This document shows, piece by piece, positions 1-6,963 of a stretch of 9,200 nt of DNA; within the stretch, counting starts at the first letter, position 1; each line of letters starts with the position of its first letter. The position numbers and the translations under genes were made by a program. The notes below the pieces were generated by a model. It made no database searches. It was not told where the DNA came from and worked only from the letters and a program-made list of their open reading frames with translations. Origin of the DNA: Clostridia bacterium (GTDB taxonomy: Bacteria > Bacillota > Clostridia > Christensenellales > Borkfalkiaceae). The stretch is from the NCBI GenBank assembly GCA_017421905.1, contig JAFOHH010000057.1, forward strand, positions 1 to 9,200, given 5' to 3'.

Positions 1-1056
1 AAATATAGAGGCCAAGAAATAACCTCCTCTTGCACGCTATATGCAAAATGGGTAGATGCAAACCTTCCCGTCATCTTACAAAACGGGGAAGAACAAACGA
101 CGCTTTCCCACCCCTACGGCACGCCCCTTACTCAAATTCCCTCGCGCGAAAACGAAGTATTCCTCGGCTGGTTTTACGATGAGCTTTTCACACTCCCGTA
201 CCAAGGCGAGGCAATTACCGAGGCTTGCACCCTGCACGCCGCATGGCGTCCCGAAACGGTAACCGTAACCCTTATTTCCGCTTATCACGAGCAGGAACTT
301 CTCACTCTGCCTTACGCTGCCGTTTTAGAGGGGAAAACCCTTACCTACGGCTTATACCGCTTTGAGGGGTGGTCTTACGCCGCAGAAAAGCCCGACTATT
401 ACGCAGGCGACCCCCTAACGCAAAACGTAACCCTTTACGCGGTATGGAAAAGCCCCGTTACCGTTGTTTACTACGACCATTTAGGCGTAGCCCAAAACGA
501 AATTCTCCTTGCGGGTACGGCGTTTAATGCCGAAAAATATCAGCAAAACGATTTATATACCTTTGTCGGCTGGTTTACCGATAAGCAAAAAACCAAGCCG
601 TACGAAGGGGATTTCGTTTTTGAAGAAAAAACCACCCTTTATTCCAAATGGATTGCCCCTTGCGAGGTAAAATTCATCCCCTACTACGGTGGCGAAACGC
701 AAACGGTTTACTGCAAATACGGCGCAACGATCTCTTCTATCGAGCCCAAGGATCGCGAAATGTATCTATTCCGCGGTTGGTTTACTACGCCCGTCTTGTC
801 GCAAGAATACGATTTTTCACAACCCGTAACTAAAAATATTTCTCTTCACGGCGGATGGGATAAGCTGTATTCGGTTGCTTTTTATCCTGAAAATGGAGAA
901 GACCCCGTAGAATATATCGTCAAGGCAGGGGAAAAGGTTTCCGCACCCGAGGTTTCGCGTACGCATTTCCGTTTCGAAGGCTGGAAATCGACGGACGGCA
1001 GAGGCTTTTCTGCCGAATCTCCCGTGCAAAGGAGCGTTATTTACTATGCGCAGTGG
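1..1056 (+). repeat. InlB B-type (Listeria-Bacteroides) protein repeats, one partial plus five complete
   Basis: The encoded protein is built of 65-69-residue units, each with a GW(F/S/K) core and ending in a TLYAKW-like strand. Unit ends are at the Trp codons 49-51 (partial first unit), 244-246, 445-447, 649-651, 856-858 and 1054-1056. Core variants are LGWFYDE, EGWSYAA, VGWFTDK, RGWFTTP and EGWKSTD. The units are strongly diverged in DNA and protein, so this is an old tandem array rather than a recent expansion. More units may lie upstream. Such repeats usually form beta-rich stalks in surface proteins. Confidence 0.85.
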
Positions 1057-2268
1057 TACGATTTACGCACGGACAGCTATCCCGATGATTATATGTGCTT
1101 AATTGGCGACGTGCCCATGATCAACATTCAAACGGATGGCGGCGAGCCGATTGCCTCTAAGGACGTATACATCGGCGCAACCCTTTCCATCGATAGCGAC
1201 GTGTATCCCGAGTGGAACGTTTCCTGCCGTACGGAAATCCGCGGTAGAGGCAATTCCTCTTGGTGGAATATGGCAAAAAAATCTTACCGCCTAAAGCTGG
1301 AAGATAAAAATTATAATATGGCAGGGCTCACGGGCAGTAAGCATTACGCCTTAATTGCCAACATGGCGGATAAATCCTGCCTGCGCAACTATATTGCGTA
1401 CTGCCTCGGCCGCTCTAGCGAATCCGTCGTTTGGTCTATGGATACCCGCTTTGTAGAGGTTACCTTAAACGGCGATTACGTCGGCTTATATCTTCTTGTA
1501 GAAGTCGTCCGCGCCGAAAAGGATCGCGTAAACCTTGCCGGAACGCCCGACAACGTTTACGATACCGGTTACCTTCTCGAACAAATGGCAGAAGGTCGTT
1601 TGGACTATTCCGAACAGTACGTTTATGCCGGCGGATATTATTGGGAAGTAAAGTATCCCGAACGCGAGGATTATACCAGCGAAGAATGGACGGGAATTAA
1701 AACCTATATCACGCAAAGTCTCAGCTATTCTTTCGCGGCTATTTCAATTGGAAATTACGAAAGGTTTACGCAGCTGTGCGACGAAACTTCGTATATCGAT
1801 TTTTGGATGATTCAAGACCTGTTTAAAAATTTCGATTGCTTCCAACTCAGTATCTTCCTCTATAACCCCCAGGGCGGAAAAATTCATTACGGCCCGGTAT
1901 GGGATTTCGATATCGGCGCGGCAAACTGCCAGCACGAGCACGTCCATAGCGCAACGGGTAGTTACACGATGGGTAGTACCATTCACGGACAGCTGATGCA
2001 AATGTCAGAGTTTGCTCTGCATTATAAAGAGCGCGTGCAATTACACCTTGCTACCGATTGGAATTACCTTATGAGTAATCTGCATTTGGTGCTGAACGAA
2101 ATTAGCGATGCTGTTACCCGCAATTTCGAGCGGTGGTCGGTAACCGATGCCCTTCCTTTCCATCTGGAACAATACGATACCTTCCAAAAGCAGCTCGATT
2201 TTCTTATAAAATGGCTTACCGAGCGTATGGCTTGGTTTAATCAAACTTATCCACTTCCAAAGGAGTAA
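1..2268 (+). CDS. Surface-type protein with InlB B-repeats and a CotH-kinase-like domain (5' end outside window)
   Basis: The frame is open from the first base to TAA at 2266-2268, so 755 residues are visible and the true start lies upstream; the ATG at 760 is internal. Residues 1-352 are InlB B-type repeats. Residues from about 360 to the end resemble the CotH kinase family: GRGNSSW (415-421), [14 protein letters not shown] around 454-467, [10 protein letters not shown] (490-499), an acidic KNFD (D612) and GPVWDFD (631-637). The last two sit where the family carries its metal-binding aspartates. CotH proteins are atypical secreted or spore-coat kinases; B. subtilis CotH phosphorylates coat proteins. 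Here the repeat stalk suggests a cell-surface or exported protein rather than a coat protein, which is inference. The signal peptide would be upstream and unseen. No C-terminal membrane anchor or LPXTG is visible; the protein ends in PLPKE. Codon use resembles its neighbours. The substrate is unknown. The family call is confident, kinase activity less so. Confidence 0.9.
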   Translation, partial: KYRGQEITSSCTLYAKWVDANLPVILQNGEEQTTLSHPYGTPLTQIPSRENEVFLGWFYDELFTLPYQGEAITEACTLHAAWRPETVTVTLISAYHEQELLTLPYAAVLEGKTLTYGLYRFEGWSYAAEKPDYYAGDPLTQNVTLYAVWKSPVTVVYYDHLGVAQNEILLAGTAFNAEKYQQNDLYTFVGWFTDKQKTKPYEGDFVFEEKTTLYSKWIAPCEVKFIPYYGGETQTVYCKYGATISSIEPKDREMYLFRGWFTTPVLSQEYDFSQPVTKNISLHGGWDKLYSVAFYPENGEDPVEYIVKAGEKVSAPEVSRTHFRFEGWKSTDGRGFSAESPVQRSVIYYAQWYDLRTDSYPDDYMCLIGDVPMINIQTDGGEPIASKDVYIGATLSIDSDVYPEWNVSCRTEIRGRGNSSWWNMAKKSYRLKLEDKNYNMAGLTGSKHYALIANMADKSCLRNYIAYCLGRSSESVVWSMDTRFVEVTLNGDYVGLYLLVEVVRAEKDRVNLAGTPDNVYDTGYLLEQMAEGRLDYSEQYVYAGGYYWEVKYPEREDYTSEEWTGIKTYITQSLSYSFAAISIGNYERFTQLCDETSYIDFWMIQDLFKNFDCFQLSIFLYNPQGGKIHYGPVWDFDIGAANCQHEHVHSATGSYTMGSTIHGQLMQMSEFALHYKERVQLHLATDWNYLMSNLHLVLNEISDAVTRNFERWSVTDALPFHLEQYDTFQKQLDFLIKWLTERMAWFNQTYPLPKE
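2259..2265 (+). promoter_or_regulatory. Ribosome binding site of pyrR, inside the end of the cotH-like gene
   Basis: AAAGGAG runs up to the base before the TAA stop of the upstream gene and stands 7 bases before the ATG at 2273. Ribosomes finishing the CotH-like gene therefore end on the pyrR Shine-Dalgarno, which favours translational coupling. Confidence 0.85.
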
Positions 2269-2272
2269 CGAT

Positions 2273-2815
2273 ATGCAACCTAACGCACTTTTAATGGATG
2301 AGGCGGCAATTTCCCGTGCGCTCGTCCGCGTTTCGCACGAAATATTAGAGCGAAACAAAGGCGCCGAAAATTTAGCGCTTGTCGGTATTCATACACGCGG
2401 TATTCCCATGGCAAAACGCCTAGCCGCTAATATTTTGCGCATTGAAGGAAAGCAGCTCCCCGTTGGCGCGCTCGATATTACGTTATATCGGGACGATCGC
2501 AACGCGGCGGATATTTTACCTTCCGCCCTTGCAACGGAAATCGATTTCCCTGTAGAAGGGAAGGATATCGTGCTTTGCGACGACGTAATTTTTACGGGCA
2601 GAACGGTGCGCGCCGCAATCGAGGCGCTTTTAAAGCTGGGGCGTCCCAAAACCATTCAGCTTGCCGTTTGTGTAGACCGTGGCCATCGCGAGCTTCCCAT
2701 TCGTGCCGATTACGTTGGCAAAAACGTTCCCACCGCGCATAGCGAAAGTGTAGAAGTCCGCTTTTTGGAAACCGATGGAGAAGAATGCGTAATTCTTTCC
2801 AAAAAACAAGCGTAA
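2273..2815 (+). CDS. pyrR: Bifunctional pyr operon regulator / uracil phosphoribosyltransferase PyrR
   Basis: The 180-residue product has the usual PyrR length. It shows the PRPP-binding loop [12 protein letters not shown] (about 100-111) and the family signature [21 protein letters not shown] (134-154). In Firmicutes PyrR binds a stem-loop in pyr mRNA leaders when UMP is abundant, causing attenuation, and it also makes UMP from uracil and PRPP, usually weakly. No PyrR RNA-binding hairpin was seen in this window, so its targets must be elsewhere. The start is fixed by AAAGGAG 7 bases upstream. Only four bases separate it from the CotH-like gene, so it is probably cotranscribed with it; no good internal promoter was seen. 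It stands without any pyrimidine gene beside it, unlike the B. subtilis pyr operon. Confidence 0.96.
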   Translation: MQPNALLMDEAAISRALVRVSHEILERNKGAENLALVGIHTRGIPMAKRLAANILRIEGKQLPVGALDITLYRDDRNAADILPSALATEIDFPVEGKDIVLCDDVIFTGRTVRAAIEALLKLGRPKTIQLAVCVDRGHRELPIRADYVGKNVPTAHSESVEVRFLETDGEECVILSKKQA

Positions 2816-2819
2816 AGGG

Positions 2820-2865
2820 AGATAGCAAAAGGGGGAGTTTGCCGTGTATGCACCCTTTTTTATCT
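2820..2865 (+). terminator. Probable intrinsic terminator after pyrR
   Basis: An imperfect hairpin starts five bases after the pyrR stop. AGATAG, a bulged C, then AAAAGGG (2820-2833) pair with CCCTTTTTTATCT (2853-2865) around a 19-base loop. The run of six T lies in the 3' arm. The GC core is only three pairs, so the terminator looks weak, but its place between pyrR and a new promoter supports the role. Confidence 0.55.
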
Positions 2866-2895
2866 AAAATATGTAAAAACATAAAAAATTTTTCC

Positions 2896-2921
2896 AAACG
2901 GGGTTGAAATTTACCCCATTT
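2896..2921 (+). promoter_or_regulatory. Imperfect palindrome over the -35 region (possible operator)
   Basis: A 26-bp dyad has half-sites AAACGGGGT and ACCCCATTT around TGAAATTT; 9 of its 13 symmetric positions pair. It covers the whole -35 box and part of the spacer of the promoter at 2904-2932, where a bound repressor would block RNA polymerase. The GGGGT/ACCCC arms stand out in AT-rich sequence. The regulator is unknown. Confidence 0.4.
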
Positions 2922-2932
2922 AATGATATAAT
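2904..2932 (+). promoter_or_regulatory. Sigma-A promoter with extended -10, for the small membrane protein gene
   Basis: TTGAAA (2904-2909) and TATAAT (2927-2932) are separated by 17 bp, and TG one base before the -10 makes it an extended -10 promoter. A- and T-rich DNA upstream (about 2862-2895) could act as an UP element. Transcription would start near 2939, leaving a leader of about 24 bases. Confidence 0.85.
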
Positions 2933-2962
2933 AATAAAAACTTCTCAAAGGAGACTGATATT

Positions 2963-3241
2963 ATGGGAAAAGAAAGAAACGATTTCGTCCGCTTTTGCGC
3001 CTTTTTTGCGCTGGTACTTGCTGCGTTACTGATTTTTGTCAATAACGTATTACCTCTTATCGGCTTGGAAATCGGCGGTAAAATTTTTAACGTTTTAGGT
3101 TTAATTAAGGACGTGGCACTCCTTCTCGGTATTGCGTTTGCAGCATTTTCCTTTGCCTATGCGCACGGAAAGGGTTGGAAAATTACTTACTGGGTTGCTT
3201 TAATCATTTATATTGCAAGTGCCGTATTCGGAATTTTTTAA
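2963..3241 (+). CDS. Small three-helix membrane protein, function unknown
   Basis: I do not recognise this 92-residue protein. It begins with a short charged, cytoplasm-like segment (MGKERNDFVR). Three hydrophobic segments follow, at about 11-33, 44-66 and 73-91, with positively charged residues near 68-73 between the last two; it ends in a hydrophobic tail. There is no signal peptidase site, cysteine pair or catalytic motif. The gene is well supported: AAAGGAG lies 9 bases before ATG, with a consensus promoter upstream and a strong terminator downstream. It is its own transcription unit between pyrR and der. Possible roles include a small regulator of a membrane complex or an envelope-stress protein, but nothing in the sequence chooses between them. 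Confidence 0.85.
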   Translation: MGKERNDFVRFCAFFALVLAALLIFVNNVLPLIGLEIGGKIFNVLGLIKDVALLLGIAFAAFSFAYAHGKGWKITYWVALIIYIASAVFGIF

Positions 3242-3255
3242 TGACGAAACCTTTG

Positions 3256-3286
3256 CCGCCGCGCTATTGCGCGGCGGTTTTTCTTT
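3256..3286 (+). terminator. Strong intrinsic terminator
   Basis: A perfect 9-bp stem, CCGCCGCGC (3256-3264) with GCGCGGCGG (3269-3277), closes a TATT loop and is followed by TTTTTCTTT. It starts 14 bases after the stop of the small membrane protein gene and separates that gene from the der promoter. Confidence 0.95.
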
Positions 3287-3305
3287 ATATTGCAGTCCTA
3301 AACCC

Positions 3306-3334
3306 TTTACAAAACAGGCAAATTCGGTTATAAT
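3306..3334 (+). promoter_or_regulatory. Sigma-A promoter of der-plsY
   Basis: TTTACA (3306-3311) and TATAAT (3329-3334) are 17 bp apart. The expected start is near 3341, giving a short leader that ends in AAGGAG (3350-3355), 9 bases before the der ATG. The promoter lies just downstream of the terminator at 3256-3286. Confidence 0.85.
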
Positions 3335-3364
3335 AAATATAGAAAATGTAAGGAGAAGAAACCC

Positions 3365-4684
3365 ATGGCAAAACCCTTGGTTGCTTTGGTTGGTCGTCCC
3401 AACGTCGGCAAATCCACCTTTTTTAATAAAGTAACAGGTAAGCGCCTTTCTATTGTAGAAAACCGCCCCGGCGTTACGAGAGACCGTTTATATGCCGATG
3501 CAGAATGGTGCGGTAAAAATTTCACCCTTGTCGATACGGGCGGATTAGAATTAAAATCAGAAGACGAAATGTGGCGTCACATTTTAAAACAAGCGGAAAT
3601 CGCTATTGAAACGGCGCAGGTTATCGTGTTTATGACGGACGCTAAAACCGGCCTCACCTCTTCCGATTACGACGTTGCCGATAAATTAAGAAGATCGGGT
3701 AAGCCCGTCGTTCTTGCCGTAAACAAATGGGATAACTACCATCCCGAGCAGCTTTACGATTTTTATTGCCTAGGCCTTGGCGAGCCTTACGGTATTTCTT
3801 CCGAGCTTGGCAAAGGCATCGGCGACCTGCTCGACGAGGTTTGCAGCCATTTCGATGCGGTAGACGATTCGGAAGAAGAAGACGTATTAAAAATTGCCGT
3901 ACTCGGCAAACCCAACGCAGGTAAAAGCAGTATTTGCAACCGCCTTTTGGGCTTTGAACGCACCATCGTTTCCGATATTGCCGGCACCACGCGCGACGCT
4001 ATCGATACCCCTTTTACCTACAAGGGTAAGAAATATTTGTTAATCGATACGGCAGGTATCCGCAAAAAATCTAACGTAGAAGAAGACGTAGAGTATTACA
4101 GCGTACTCCGTGCGTTTGGTGCAGTTCGCCGTGCCGACGTATGTATCGCCGTAATCGATTCCACCCTCGGCATTACCGAGCAGGATACGAAAATTTGCGG
4201 ATATATTCACGAGCAGGGCAAGCCCTCCGTCATCGTGATGAATAAATGGGACTTGGTAGAAAAGGATACCAACACCGTAAACGAATATAAAAAGGACGTT
4301 GCAACAGACCTTGCCTTTATGGATTACGTAGAAACGGTTTTCGTTTCCGCTAAAACGGGGCAACGTGCCGAAAAAATTATCGAATACTGCGAGCGCGCGG
4401 TAGAAAATGCAAATTTCCGCGTAAAAACGGGTATTTTAAACGACCTCGTTATGGATGCCGTTCGCACCTCCGAGCCGCCCTCCTACCAAGGCAGAAGATT
4501 AAAAATTCAATACTGCGTTCAGGCAGAGGTTGCGCCTCCCACTTTCGTATTTTTCGTAAACGACAGCGGGCTCGTCCATTTTTCCTACCGTAGATATTTA
4601 GAAAACTGTCTGCGCCGCGCCTTTAACTTTACAGGCACGCCCATTCGCCTCGTATTCCGCCAAAAGGAAGAGGAGGAAACATGA
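3365..4684 (+). CDS. der: Ribosome-assembly GTPase Der (EngA)
   Basis: Der is an essential double GTPase that acts in maturation of the 50S ribosomal subunit. The 439-residue product has the normal length and full architecture. G domain 1 shows GRPNVGKS (10-17), DTGG (57-60) and NKWD (120-123). G domain 2 shows GKPNAGKS (181-188), DTAG (228-231), NKWD (293-296) and SAK (328-330). A KH-like RNA-binding domain fills about 345-435, and the tail is acidic (KEEEET). An acidic linker (DDSEEED) separates the two G domains. No key residue is missing. The gene follows its own promoter, and its TGA overlaps the plsY start as ATGA, so the two form an operon with coupled translation. A der-plsY neighbourhood is common in Clostridia. 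Confidence 0.98.
   Translation: MAKPLVALVGRPNVGKSTFFNKVTGKRLSIVENRPGVTRDRLYADAEWCGKNFTLVDTGGLELKSEDEMWRHILKQAEIAIETAQVIVFMTDAKTGLTSSDYDVADKLRRSGKPVVLAVNKWDNYHPEQLYDFYCLGLGEPYGISSELGKGIGDLLDEVCSHFDAVDDSEEEDVLKIAVLGKPNAGKSSICNRLLGFERTIVSDIAGTTRDAIDTPFTYKGKKYLLIDTAGIRKKSNVEEDVEYYSVLRAFGAVRRADVCIAVIDSTLGITEQDTKICGYIHEQGKPSVIVMNKWDLVEKDTNTVNEYKKDVATDLAFMDYVETVFVSAKTGQRAEKIIEYCERAVENANFRVKTGILNDLVMDAVRTSEPPSYQGRRLKIQYCVQAEVAPPTFVFFVNDSGLVHFSYRRYLENCLRRAFNFTGTPIRLVFRQKEEEET
4671..4676 (+). promoter_or_regulatory. Ribosome binding site of plsY inside der
   Basis: A full AGGAGG lies within the last codons of der, four bases before the plsY ATG. The spacing is short, but the purine-rich stretch from 4665 offers other registers. 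With the ATGA overlap it supports reinitiation by ribosomes ending der. Confidence 0.75.
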
Positions 4685-5412
4685 TTCTTGCAGCCCCTGC
4701 TACCATCGTTTCCGTTCACGACGTTTGGTGGAAAATTGCCGTTTGCGTTTTGCTTTCCTATTTGTTCGGAAACATCAATTTTGCCGTAATCATTTCTAAG
4801 CTTAAAAATAAAGATATTAGAGAAGAAGGCAGCGGCAACCCCGGCACGCTTAATATGAGCCGTACCTTTGGTATCGAAATCGGCCTTTTAACCCTCGTTC
4901 TCGATATGCTAAAGGGTGCAATCCCCGCGTGGCTCGGTTGGTTTTTCTTCCGTAACGTTGCGTTTTCCACGGGTACGGATTTCATCGTGGGCGATATGGT
5001 AAAGCCCTTGTGTGGCCTTGCAGTCGTGCTCGGGCATATCTATCCCGTCTTTTTCAAATTTAAAGGAGGAAAGGGCGTAGCCTCTACCATCGGGGTATAT
5101 TTTGCCTCCCACCCCATTTTTGCAATTATCATGGTTGCCGCGGCAATTACCTTCGTGTATTTTACCGAGCTTGGCTCTGTCGGCTCGTTTATCGCAATCA
5201 CGCCGCCTGCCGCTTGGTATGCAATAGAAATGATCCTCAAATACCATAACGCCGCATGCCCCACGTATGCGCTCGTTATCACTTACGTTTGCGTCTTTTT
5301 ATCCATGTTTTTCGTCTATTTTGCCCACCGCAAAAACATTGCGCGGCTTATTCGGGGCGAAGAACATCCCACCTCGGTTAAAGACATGCTGCAAAAAATC
5401 AAGAAAAAATAA
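4681..5412 (+). CDS. plsY: Acyl-phosphate:glycerol-3-phosphate acyltransferase PlsY
   Basis: PlsY is an integral membrane enzyme that transfers an acyl group from acyl-phosphate to glycerol-3-phosphate, making lysophosphatidate, the first step of phospholipid synthesis. Family motifs are visible: SGNPGTLNMSR (51-61), DMLKG (75-79), GHIYPVFFKFKGGKGVAST (118-136) and HRKNIARLIRGEE (216-228). Several hydrophobic helices lie between them. At 243 residues it is longer than the usual roughly 200, owing to about 15 extra N-terminal residues and longer segments near 91-108 and 186-196. Motif 1 departs from the common SGNxGATN form, with TL in place of AT, while the flanking Ser, Asn and Arg are kept. 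The start is fixed by the 4-base overlap with der and the AGGAGG before it. The product's partners PlsX and GpsA are not in the window. Confidence 0.95.
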   Translation: MILAAPATIVSVHDVWWKIAVCVLLSYLFGNINFAVIISKLKNKDIREEGSGNPGTLNMSRTFGIEIGLLTLVLDMLKGAIPAWLGWFFFRNVAFSTGTDFIVGDMVKPLCGLAVVLGHIYPVFFKFKGGKGVASTIGVYFASHPIFAIIMVAAAITFVYFTELGSVGSFIAITPPAAWYAIEMILKYHNAACPTYALVITYVCVFLSMFFVYFAHRKNIARLIRGEEHPTSVKDMLQKIKKK

Positions 5413-5414
5413 AA

Positions 5415-5443
5415 GCATATTTTTCAAAAACCTCCCATATAGT
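5415..5443 (+). promoter_or_regulatory. Candidate sigma-E (mother-cell) promoter of spoIVA
   Basis: GCATATT (5415-5421) fits the B. subtilis sigma-E -35 consensus KMATATT. After 14 bp, CATATAGT (5436-5443) matches 6 of 8 positions of the -10 consensus CATACAHT. The -10 also fits the related sigma-K form CATANNNTA, but no sigma-K -35 is present. spoIVA is sigma-E dependent in B. subtilis. A start near A5450 would give a leader of about 23 bases. Consensus sequences are recalled, not searched. Confidence 0.7.
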
Positions 5444-5469
5444 ACTCTTAGGAGAACACGGGAGGTTTT
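5427..5469 (+). terminator. Hairpin at the plsY-spoIVA junction, possible terminator and Shine-Dalgarno sequester
   Basis: AAAACCTCCC (5427-5436) and GGGAGGTTTT (5460-5469) form a perfect 10-bp stem around a 23-base loop. For readthrough RNA from der-plsY, the CCTCCC/GGGAGG core followed by TTTTATTAT resembles an intrinsic terminator. The same right arm contains the spoIVA ribosome binding site GGGAGG (5460-5465), 7 bases before ATG. The left arm lies upstream of the predicted sigma-E start, so sporulation RNA could not form the stem. The long loop makes terminator strength uncertain. Confidence 0.65.
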
Positions 5470-5472
5470 ATT

Positions 5473-6963
5473 ATGGAAAAATTCGATATTTACGACGATA
5501 TTGCCCGTCTTTCGGGCGGCGATATCCATATCGGGATCGTCGGCCCCGTCCGAACGGGCAAGTCGACCTTTTTATCCCGTTTTATGCAAACGATGGTAAT
5601 TCCTTATATGGCGGATGACGGCAAAATAAAAGAGGCGCTAGACGAAATGCCGCAAGCAGGCTCTGGAAAAACGGTTATGACTACCGAGCCGAAGTTCGTC
5701 CCTGCAGAAGGCGCTCACATTCGCTTTTCGGGTAAAGAAGAGGGAAAAGCAGAGGCAAGCGTGCGCCTAATCGATTGCGTAGGCTATTTGGTGCAAGGTG
5801 CGCTCGGCACGGAAGAAGAAGGCGCACCCCGCCTTGTAAAAACGGTGTGGAGTGCCGACCCTATGCCCTTTGAAAAGGCCGCTGAGCTAGGAACGAAAAA
5901 GGTAATATGCGACCATTCTACCGTTGCCGTTTTGGTTACGGCAGACGGCACTTTTGCAGACCTTGCGCGAGAGGCGTATATCTCTGCCGAGGAGCGCGTT
6001 TGTACGGAACTCAAAAATGCAAAAAAACCCTTTGTTATCGTGCTAAATTCCGCCCATCCGGAGGAGGATTCTGCAAAAAAACTGCGCGCCTCGCTAGAAG
6101 AAAAATACCAAGTGCCCTGCATTTTGCTTTCTGCGGAACAGGCAGGAGAAAGCGAATTTTCCGCTGTATTAGAGCGGCTTTTATTCGAATTTCCTTTAAA
6201 AGAAATATCCTTCCGCTTGCCCGATTGGATGCAAGCCTTGCCGCAAGATAGCCCCTTGCTTTCTTCCGTGCTGGAAAAATTGAAATGCGCGGCAAAAAAA
6301 GCAACTAAGCTGCGCGATTACACTTCGTTCGAATCGGTTTTTGGCGAAGAGGATAAGGTAGAAAATCCCATCGCGCTTGCCGTCCTTCCCGCAGAGGGGA
6401 AAGTGGAGTACGAAATAGCCGCTAAGGATGGCGTTTTTTACGAGGTGCTTAGCAAGGAGTGCGGCGAAGAAATCACAGGCGAATATGCCCTTATGAGCTA
6501 TTGTAAAAGTCTTTCTCGCGCTAAAGCGGAATATCGCAAATTAAAGGACGCCCTTTTAGAGGTACAAGAAAAGGGCTACGGCGTAGTTATCCCCAAAATG
6601 GAGGATATGACCTTAGAAGAGCCCCAGCTCGTAAAAAAAGGCGGTGCGTGCGCTCTAAAAATTCGAGCAAACGCTCCCAGCCTTCACATTATGCGGGTAG
6701 ACGTTTCCACGGATATTACCCCCGTCGTCGGCAACGAGGAGCAGAGCAAAGAAATGGCACAATATCTCAAAACGGCGTACGAGGAAGACCCCTCTCGCGT
6801 TTGGGAAACCAACGTGTTTGGAAAAACCTTACACTCCTTAATTGCCGAAGAGTTAGGCGATAAAATTACTGCTATGCCCGAAGATACGCGCAAAAAAATG
6901 CGCAAAACGGTAACCCGCATCGTTAACGAAGGCAAAGGCGGCGTGCTTTGTATTTTACTGTAA
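5473..6963 (+). CDS. spoIVA: Stage IV sporulation protein A, spore-coat basement ATPase
   Basis: SpoIVA polymerises with ATP hydrolysis on the mother-cell face of the forespore outer membrane, anchored by SpoVM, and forms the base on which the coat assembles; it is also needed for cortex formation. The 496-residue product matches the family length. The N-terminal NTPase shows Walker A GPVRTGKSTF with K30, the paired threonines T70-T71 in KTVMTTEPKF that serve as sensor residues in B. subtilis, Walker B LIDCVGY with D101, and VTADGTF (155-161). Middle and C-terminal regions follow, ending in GKGGVLCILL, typical of the conserved membrane-targeting end. No key residue is lost. ATG at 5473 is supported by GGGAGG 7 bases upstream and the typical N-terminus MEKFDIYDDI. 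Control is likely by sigma-E in the mother cell. It directly marks the organism's lineage as spore-forming. Confidence 0.98.
   Translation: MEKFDIYDDIARLSGGDIHIGIVGPVRTGKSTFLSRFMQTMVIPYMADDGKIKEALDEMPQAGSGKTVMTTEPKFVPAEGAHIRFSGKEEGKAEASVRLIDCVGYLVQGALGTEEEGAPRLVKTVWSADPMPFEKAAELGTKKVICDHSTVAVLVTADGTFADLAREAYISAEERVCTELKNAKKPFVIVLNSAHPEEDSAKKLRASLEEKYQVPCILLSAEQAGESEFSAVLERLLFEFPLKEISFRLPDWMQALPQDSPLLSSVLEKLKCAAKKATKLRDYTSFESVFGEEDKVENPIALAVLPAEGKVEYEIAAKDGVFYEVLSKECGEEITGEYALMSYCKSLSRAKAEYRKLKDALLEVQEKGYGVVIPKMEDMTLEEPQLVKKGGACALKIRANAPSLHIMRVDVSTDITPVVGNEEQSKEMAQYLKTAYEEDPSRVWETNVFGKTLHSLIAEELGDKITAMPEDTRKKMRKTVTRIVNEGKGGVLCILL

Noticed and set aside
760..762. ATG as the start of the CotH-like protein
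   Set aside because: The same frame is open back to base 1 and encodes four earlier repeat units; this Met lies inside the fourth complete repeat and has no ribosome site.
2182..2210. Promoter for pyrR inside the CotH-like gene (TATAAA at 2205-2210)
   Set aside because: The -35 hexamer at 17-bp spacing (TTCCAA) matches only 3 of 6 positions; it is not distinguishable from chance.
2592..2948. 118-codon open frame on the - strand across the end of pyrR
   Set aside because: It lies antisense to the well-supported pyrR and its terminator, has no ribosome site worth noting and no recognisable motif.
5436..5444. sigma-K promoter for spoIVA (CATATAGTA fits CATANNNTA)
   Set aside because: No AC-type -35 at the right distance was seen, while the -35 fits sigma-E well; sigma-E timing is also the known one for spoIVA.
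5267..5599. 110-codon + strand frame spanning the plsY-spoIVA junction
   Set aside because: It overlaps two certain genes in another frame and runs through the spoIVA Walker A region; it is a shadow.
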